Source: Duganella guangzhouensis (GTDB taxonomy: Bacteria; Pseudomonadota; Gammaproteobacteria; Burkholderiales; Burkholderiaceae_D). Taken from it: DNA of 64,000 bases. A model generated the notes under the pieces. That model was not told the origin of the DNA. It was given only the letters and a program-made list of their open reading frames with translations, and did not search any database. The stretch spans positions 62,001 to 126,000 of the forward strand of contig NZ_WKJK01000005.1 in the NCBI RefSeq assembly GCF_009674535.1, in the 5' to 3' direction. A program made the translations under genes and the position numbers. This document shows, one piece after another, positions 58,950 to 64,000 of the stretch; positions within the stretch are counted from its first letter, which is position 1, and each line of letters starts with the position of its first letter.

Positions 58950-60455
58950 ATGTCTACGAATACCCGCCCATTCATCGCCCCCATGCAGTTTGACGACCCA
59001 CAAGCGGCTTACGATCAGGTGCTGGCCATCTACGACGCCAACATCGCTTACCTGCGCGACGCCATGAAGCGCTTCGTCGCCGGCGAAGACATCGGTGAGC
59101 ACGTGCGGGCTTGCTATCCGTTCGTGCGGGTTCATACCGATACTGTGGCGCGCGCCGATTCGCGGCTGGCGTTCGGTTTTGTCGCCGGCCCCGGCACCTA
59201 TGAAACCACGCTGACCCGCCCCGATCTGTTCGCTCGCTACTATTCGCAGCAATTCAAGCTGCTGTTGAAAAACCATGGCAGCCATCACGTCAAGATCGAG
59301 GTGGGCGTCAGCGCGCAGCCGATTCCGATCCATTTCTCGTTTGCAGAGCATGAACACATCGAAGGCAGCATGACCGCCGAACGCCGCTTGCTGATGCGCG
59401 ACGTGTTCGATCTGCCCAACCTGGCCGCCATGGACGACGGCATCGCCAACGGCACCCACGAACCGTCGCCTGGCGAGGCGCAGCCGCTGTCGTTGTTCAC
59501 CGCGCCGCGCGTCGACTACTCGCTGCAACGGCTGCGCCACTACACCGGCACCTCGTGCGAACACTTCCAGAAGTTCGTTTTGTTCACCAACTACCAGTTC
59601 TACATCGACGAATTCATCAAGCTTGGGCATGAGCTGATGGCGTCGCCGGCCAGCTCGCCGGACGACGATTACATCGCCTTCGTCGAACCGGGCAACCTGG
59701 TGATGCGCCGCGTCGGCCAGGCGGTGGCGCCGGGCGACGCCCACGGTGCGCCGCTGCCACGGCTGCCGCAGATGCCGGGCTACCACCTGATGCGCAAGGA
59801 CGGCACCGGTATTTCCATGGTCAACATCGGCGTCGGCCCGGCCAATGCCAAGACCATCACCGACCACATCGCCGTGCTGCGTCCTCATGCCTGGCTGATG
59901 CTGGGCCACTGCGCTGGCCTGCGCAATACCCAGGAGTTAGGGGACTACGTGCTGGCGCACGGTTATGTGCGCGAAGACCACGTGCTGGACGAAGATCTGC
60001 CGCTGTGGGTGCCGATTCCGCCGCTGGCCGAGGTGCAGGTGGCGATTGAGGCCGCCGTGGCCGAGGTCACGCAGCTGACCGGGCACGATCTCAAGCGCGT
60101 GATGCGCACCGGCACCGTGGCCAGCACCGACAACCGCAACTGGGAACTGATGCCGCAACGCACGCCGGAGCGCCGTTTCAGCCAGAGCAGGGCGATTGCT
60201 CTCGATATGGAGAGCGCAACCATTGCCGCCAACGGCTTCCGCTTCCGCGTCCCCTATGGCACTTTGTTGTGCGTGAGCGACAAACCCATGCACGGCGAGA
60301 TCAAATTGCCGGGCATGGCCAACCAGTTTTACCGCGACCGGGTGGACCAGCATTTACGCATCGGCATCCGCGCCATGGAGCTGTTACGGGCGTTAGGTGT
60401 GGATAAACTACACTCTCGCAAGCTACGCAGCTTCACAGAAGTAGCATTCCAGTAG
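58950..60455 (+). CDS. amn: AMP nucleosidase
   Basis: A 501-residue enzyme that splits AMP into adenine and ribose 5-phosphate, balancing adenylate pools. N-terminal Amn-specific domain (PFIAPMQFDDPQAAYDQVLAIYD, HVRACYPFVRVHTDTVARADSRLAFGFVAGPG) and C-terminal nucleosidase domain (GISMVNIGVGPANAKTITDHIAVLRPHAWLMLGHCAGLR, ALDMESATIAANGFRFRVPYGTLLCVSDKP with the catalytic ESAT). The ATG at 58950 follows AAGGAG; the frame extends to 58770 inside the divergent NRPS start. Monocistronic, with a terminator downstream. Confidence 0.97.
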   Translation: MSTNTRPFIAPMQFDDPQAAYDQVLAIYDANIAYLRDAMKRFVAGEDIGEHVRACYPFVRVHTDTVARADSRLAFGFVAGPGTYETTLTRPDLFARYYSQQFKLLLKNHGSHHVKIEVGVSAQPIPIHFSFAEHEHIEGSMTAERRLLMRDVFDLPNLAAMDDGIANGTHEPSPGEAQPLSLFTAPRVDYSLQRLRHYTGTSCEHFQKFVLFTNYQFYIDEFIKLGHELMASPASSPDDDYIAFVEPGNLVMRRVGQAVAPGDAHGAPLPRLPQMPGYHLMRKDGTGISMVNIGVGPANAKTITDHIAVLRPHAWLMLGHCAGLRNTQELGDYVLAHGYVREDHVLDEDLPLWVPIPPLAEVQVAIEAAVAEVTQLTGHDLKRVMRTGTVASTDNRNWELMPQRTPERRFSQSRAIALDMESATIAANGFRFRVPYGTLLCVSDKPMHGEIKLPGMANQFYRDRVDQHLRIGIRAMELLRALGVDKLHSRKLRSFTEVAFQ

Positions 60456-60475
60456 ATTCATTCACCTCCCCGCCA

Positions 60476-60498
60476 GCCCGCATTTCTGCGGGCTTTTT
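60476..60498 (+). terminator. Rho-independent terminator after amn
   Basis: GCCCGCA (60476-60482) pairs with TGCGGGC (60487-60493) around a TTTC loop and is followed by five T. Good intrinsic terminator separating amn from the TBDR gene. Confidence 0.9.
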
Positions 60499-60515
60499 AC
60501 TGAGCGCTCGTTCGG

Positions 60516-60540
60516 TTTGATACTTTTTTCGGTATCGAAA
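60516..60540. promoter_or_regulatory. Imperfect dyad upstream of the sugar TBDR
   Basis: TTTGATAC (60516-60523) and GTATCGAAA (60532-60540) form an imperfect inverted repeat with an 8-base spacer, about 110 bases before the receptor start. Placement fits an operator of a sugar-responsive regulator, but no regulator gene is in the window. Low confidence. Confidence 0.25.
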
Positions 60541-60648
60541 ACCCCAAAAAATTGATTGGTTAGTTTTTGGACCAGCACCTAAGATTTGTTCCAGACGGGC
60601 TGCTACCTATTCGGCAGCTATTAGAAAAACAGATAATTCTGGAGACTT

Positions 60649-63288
60649 ATGAAGCACATAATATCCGGGACTTCCCAGTCCCAGGCCACCCATCGTCTCG
60701 TTCTGAAATCCGGTGTGGCCGTGCTGGCAGCTGCGGGGCTGCTGAGCGCTTTCCCAGTCATGGCGCAAGAAACCACGCCGGCCACCGGCTCCGAAGTCCA
60801 GCCTGAAGCCACCGTGACCGTGACCGGCGTGCGCCGCGCGGCACAAAGTGCACAAAAAATCAAAAAAGATGCCGAAAACGTTATCGATTCCATCGTCGCT
60901 GACGATATCGGTAAGTTCCCAGACACCAACGTCGCAGAAACCCTGGCCCGCGTCACCGGTATCCAGGTGCGTCGTGATGGCGGCGAAGCCAACACCGTGC
61001 TGATCCGTGGCTTGCCCGGCATCGCCACCCTGGTGAATGGCCGCGAAATGTTCACCACCACCGGCCGCTTCATTCAGTTGGCCGACATCCCATCGACCAT
61101 GCTGCAGCGCGTGGACGTGTACAAATCGCAGAGCGCGGACCTGGTTGAAGGCGGTATCGCCGGCGTGATCGACGTCCGCACCAACCGTCCGTTCGACTTC
61201 AAGGGCTTTACCGCCGTGGTCAATGGCGGCGCCACCAACAACTCGCTGGCCGAGCGCACCGACCCTAACGTCAGCGGCATGATCTCGAACCGCTGGAAGA
61301 CCGACTTCGGTGAAATCGGCGCGCTGTTCGGCGTGTCCTATGTGCGTAACCACTACGGCGAGGAGCGGGTATTCGTCACCAAGCCGATCGACAAGAGCTG
61401 GCTGCTGCCTAACCTGACCGGTCCCGATCTGGCTGGCCTGCAAAACATCGGCGGCGACCGCCGCCGCACCGCCTTCAACTACGCGCTGCAGTGGAAGCCG
61501 AACAAAGATCTGGAAGTGTATGCGGAAGGTCTGAGCAGCCACTATCTGAACAACTTCGAAACCGATTACCTGGTGGCGTTGCCATGGTGGGGTGACGGCG
61601 CGCTGATGAGCGGGACCAAGATCCCTGGTTCGGATCAGCTGCAAACCATTACCTCGCATAACGTCAACACGCTGATGTCGACACAAGCCAACCGCGCCAG
61701 CAACGTCACCCAGCAGCACGCGGTGGGCGCCAAGTGGAACGCCGCGCCTGGCCTGCGTCTGAGCACCGAATTGGCGCGCACGCTGTCGGACTACCAATGG
61801 CAGAATCCTATCCTGGATACGCTGACCAACGTCGCCAACGCCAGTGTGACCACCAACAACGGCGGCACCGCCAACGTGACCTACGGCGGCACCGACCTGA
61901 CCAACGCCAGCAACTACTCGCTGTACCAGTTCTTCGACCGCTATGGTCACGACACCGGCTCGTCGACCGACTGGCGTGCCGACGGCACCTACACCCTGGA
62001 CAGCGATGGTCTGCTGAAGGATGTCGGCTTCGGTGTGCGCGCCGTCAAGCGCCGCGCCGCATCGATCAAATCGTATGAGGGTTCGGTATCGGCCGCCAGC
62101 GGCGCCAGTGTGACCACGCTGCCAGGCATGACCTGCACGGCGACCATGCAGAACAACTGGGGTACCACCGCCTGGTACACCCCATGCGCCAGCTACCTGA
62201 TCAGCGATACCGCCGCCGTCCGCGCCGCCGTTACCGGCACCGGCGCCGCCAAGGCACTGGACCCTGGATCGTACTTCGCTGACGAAGAGAAGAACTACGC
62301 GCTGTACGGCAAAGCGCACATCGGCTGGGATATGGGCAGTGTGCCGATCGACGGCGTTCTGGGCATGCGCGTGACCAAGACCGACGCTGACCTGCTGGGC
62401 AATTCGCTGAACGGCAGCGTGTATGTGCCGACTTCGAAAACGTCGAGCGACACCGCCTGGCTGCCGAGCGCCAACTTCAAGGCCACGCTGCGTGATGACG
62501 TGATCGCCCGTCTGTCGGTCACCAAGACCATGACCCGTCCGAACTTCGCGGATCTGAACCCAGGCACCGCCTACGTGTACTCGAACGGCACCACCGTGCA
62601 GGCGACTGCGTCGGGCGGCAATCCGGATCTGAAGCCGTTCACCGCGCGTAACTACGACGGCTCGCTGGAGTGGTACTTCTCGTCGACCGGCATGGCCAGC
62701 CTGGCGCTGTTCCGCCACGAGTTCAAAGGCTATATCATGACCAAGGTCGTGAAAGAGACTTTCAACGGCGTCACCTTTGATACCACCCGTCCGTACAACA
62801 CTGACGACGGCTATCTGCAAGGTGCGGAAATTGCGTACCGCAGCTTCTTCGACAAACTGCCTGGCTGGCTGGGTGGTTTCGGCATCGAGACCAACGCCAC
62901 CTATACCGAAGGCCAGACCACTTCGTCGTCGGTGTCTGGCAGCGCATCGAACGGAAAATCGTTCGCCGGCATGTCGAAATGGTCGTACAACGTGGTGGGC
63001 TTGTATGAGAAGTATGGCATCTCGGGCCGCCTGGCTTACAACTGGCGTTCGAAGTTCGTCCAGGTCTACAATGACACCGGCGACGGCAAGGACCTGATCG
63101 CATCGCCGATGTCTTCGCTGGATGGTTCGCTGGGCTACAAGATCAACGAGAGCACCACGGTCACGCTGACCGGCACCAATCTGTTGAACTTCAAGTACAC
63201 CGACTACTGGAGCACCAAGGCACTGTATCCACGCGATACCCGTCGCTATGACCGTTCGGTTGGCCTGTTCGTGAACTGGAAGATCTAA
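60649..63288 (+). CDS. TonB-dependent receptor, carbohydrate-uptake type
   Basis: An 879-residue outer-membrane receptor of the group common in Xanthomonas and Caulobacter. A long signal peptide (to about residue 40), a TonB box region (EATVTVTGVRR), plug with KKDAENVIDSIVADDIGKFPDTNVAETLARVTGIQVRRDGGEANTVLIRGLPG, and a barrel ending RSVGLFVNWKI. The SIVADDIGKFPD signature is typical of TBDRs linked to plant carbohydrate loci. The GPH-family transporter gene starts 71 bases downstream, so it likely feeds an oligosaccharide to that permease. GGAGA precedes the ATG. Confidence 0.92.
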   Translation: MKHIISGTSQSQATHRLVLKSGVAVLAAAGLLSAFPVMAQETTPATGSEVQPEATVTVTGVRRAAQSAQKIKKDAENVIDSIVADDIGKFPDTNVAETLARVTGIQVRRDGGEANTVLIRGLPGIATLVNGREMFTTTGRFIQLADIPSTMLQRVDVYKSQSADLVEGGIAGVIDVRTNRPFDFKGFTAVVNGGATNNSLAERTDPNVSGMISNRWKTDFGEIGALFGVSYVRNHYGEERVFVTKPIDKSWLLPNLTGPDLAGLQNIGGDRRRTAFNYALQWKPNKDLEVYAEGLSSHYLNNFETDYLVALPWWGDGALMSGTKIPGSDQLQTITSHNVNTLMSTQANRASNVTQQHAVGAKWNAAPGLRLSTELARTLSDYQWQNPILDTLTNVANASVTTNNGGTANVTYGGTDLTNASNYSLYQFFDRYGHDTGSSTDWRADGTYTLDSDGLLKDVGFGVRAVKRRAASIKSYEGSVSAASGASVTTLPGMTCTATMQNNWGTTAWYTPCASYLISDTAAVRAAVTGTGAAKALDPGSYFADEEKNYALYGKAHIGWDMGSVPIDGVLGMRVTKTDADLLGNSLNGSVYVPTSKTSSDTAWLPSANFKATLRDDVIARLSVTKTMTRPNFADLNPGTAYVYSNGTTVQATASGGNPDLKPFTARNYDGSLEWYFSSTGMASLALFRHEFKGYIMTKVVKETFNGVTFDTTRPYNTDDGYLQGAEIAYRSFFDKLPGWLGGFGIETNATYTEGQTTSSSVSGSASNGKSFAGMSKWSYNVVGLYEKYGISGRLAYNWRSKFVQVYNDTGDGKDLIASPMSSLDGSLGYKINESTTVTLTGTNLLNFKYTDYWSTKALYPRDTRRYDRSVGLFVNWKI

Positions 63289-63305
63289 ATAAGTCGTAGC
63301 TATCT

Positions 63306-63337
63306 GGCCGCGTCCCCGCTTGAGCGAGGGCGCGGCC
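63306..63337 (+). repeat. Strong hairpin between TBDR and transporter genes
   Basis: GGCCGCGTCC...GGGCGCGGCC forms a stem of about 14 bp (one G-U pair, one C-A mismatch) with a small loop. There is no T-tract behind it. It may stabilise the upstream mRNA end, reduce read-through to the transporter, or be a repeated extragenic element. Confidence 0.5.
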
Positions 63338-63358
63338 TCGCACTTTGAGGTAATCAAG

Positions 63359-64000
63359 ATGTCGAATCAAAAAATGCCTGTAATCGAGAAGATTGGCTTT
63401 GGCGCCGGCGATATGGCGCTGAATGTGGTGATCTCGTCGATGATGTTGATGATCACCTTCTTCTATACCGACGTCTATGGCCTGGCCACCACCGACCTGG
63501 CCTTGCTGTTCGTGCTGGTGAAATTCATCGGTGCCTGCAGCGACCTGGTAATGGGCCAGATTACCGATGCCGTGATGACGCGCTGGGGCCGATATCGCCC
63601 ATGGCTGCTGTTCCTCGCCGTTCCCTATGGTTTGAGCGTCTTCTTCGTATTCTCCACCCCCGACTGGGGCTATAGCGCCAAACTGGTATGGGCTTATTCG
63701 ACCTATATCATCATGACGCTGATGACCTCCGGCGTGGGCGTCTCTTATATATCCCTGCCCAGCGTACTGTCGAATGACCCGCAGCAGGTGTTGTCCGCCA
63801 ACGGCTACCGCCTGTTCCTGGCCAAGGTCGGCGCCTTCATGGTGACCGTGGTGGTGCCGGTGCTGTCCGAACGCTGGGGCGGTGGCAACGCGGCGGTCGG
63901 CTATCAGGCCGCGATGGCGCTGATGGCGGCCATGGGCGTGGTGCTGTTCCTGTTCTGCTTCTTCACCACCAAAGAGCGCGTGGTGCACAAGGTGGCGCGT
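63359..64000 (+). CDS. GPH-family sugar:cation symporter (5' part, runs off the window)
   Basis: First 214 residues of a major-facilitator protein of the glycoside-pentoside-hexuronide group (MelB-like). Opening VIEKIGFGAGDMALNVVISSMMLMITFFYTDVYGL, then ACSDLVMGQITDAVMTRWGRYRPWLLF, whose two Asp residues match the cation/sugar-site Asp pair of MelB (D55/D59). Six membrane segments are visible so far. The ATG at 63359 has GAGG nine bases upstream; no stop occurs before base 64000, so the gene is cut by the window end. It probably imports the sugar brought in by the preceding TBDR. Confidence 0.9.
   Translation, partial: MSNQKMPVIEKIGFGAGDMALNVVISSMMLMITFFYTDVYGLATTDLALLFVLVKFIGACSDLVMGQITDAVMTRWGRYRPWLLFLAVPYGLSVFFVFSTPDWGYSAKLVWAYSTYIIMTLMTSGVGVSYISLPSVLSNDPQQVLSANGYRLFLAKVGAFMVTVVVPVLSERWGGGNAAVGYQAAMALMAAMGVVLFLFCFFTTKERVVHKVAR

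Noticed and set aside
63306..63337. Intrinsic terminator after the TBDR gene
   Set aside because: The stem is strong but there is no T-tract and the following gene looks co-transcribed; kept as a hairpin only.
60607..63357. 916-residue antisense frame over the TBDR gene
   Set aside because: It overlaps a well-supported TBDR and shows only compositional Arg/Gly/Val-rich sequence with no motif or ribosome site.
1..64000. CRISPR arrays, tRNA or rRNA genes, insertion sequences and prophage
   Set aside because: No repeat-spacer pattern, cloverleaf, transposase or phage gene was recognised on reading both strands.

Overview
The window looks like a chromosomal segment of a GC-rich betaproteobacterium of the Oxalobacteraceae (Massilia/Duganella/Janthinobacterium type). 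This is an inference from gene content: three PEP-CTERM proteins, rhombosortase, several TonB-dependent receptors (TBDRs), plant-polysaccharide enzymes and NarL-type regulators. No rRNA, tRNA, CRISPR array, insertion sequence or prophage was recognised. Coding density is high; the only gap above 300 bases is 13632-14024.

Layout. 1-4020: end of a xylose-type ABC transporter (xylG, xylH) followed by an exported GH3 glycosidase. 4025-9384: a diguanylate cyclase, two VOC-fold proteins, a membrane protein, a broken TetR gene, a receiver-only response regulator and a PafA-like phosphatase. 9481-13631: an unusual pectate lyase/pectin methylesterase fusion downstream of a PEP-CTERM gene, preceded by tandem TGGT-N-ACCA palindromes. 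14025-22097: an EF-hand-like protein with a strong terminator, then an RND efflux operon that continues into a diguanylate cyclase and a small exported protein. 22094-27356 (minus): TBDR, serine hydrolase, MaoC-like hydratase, NnrU. 27443-28763: rhombosortase overlapping its probable lipoprotein substrate. 28882-35918: a second TBDR with a small His/Cys protein, two LuxR-type response regulators and a large propeller histidine kinase. 36081-39334: XapX, amidohydrolase, DoxX and DUF1275, tightly packed. 39331-42022: a third LuxR-type regulator, then an exported metallo-beta-lactamase-fold hydrolase divergent from a LysR gene. 42045-45015: a Gly/Asp-rich membrane protein and two divergent paralogous PEP-CTERM genes in a visibly AT-richer patch. 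45012-49769: D-amino-acid dehydrogenase, DUF885 protein and FAD monooxygenase. 49890-52839: a class A beta-lactamase heading a four-gene ATGA-coupled operon, then a MazEF-like pair. 52845-58823 (minus): a four-gene ATGA-coupled operon of a Pls/PosA-type NRPS, phosphopantetheinyl transferase, deacetylase and YdeI-like protein. 58950-64000: AMP nucleosidase, then a TBDR and a GPH-family sugar transporter cut by the window end.

How the genes fit together. Several loci point to uptake and breakdown of plant polymers: xylose transport plus GH3, the pectinase fusion, and the TBDR plus GPH symporter. The most unusual biology is in protein and peptide export or surface display: the rhombosortase/substrate pair, the PEP-CTERM paralogue pair and the membrane-bound Pls/PosA-type synthetase with its own activating enzyme. 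Regulation is rich in NarL-type regulators and diguanylate cyclases. All functional statements are from motifs and gene order read by eye; no database search was run.
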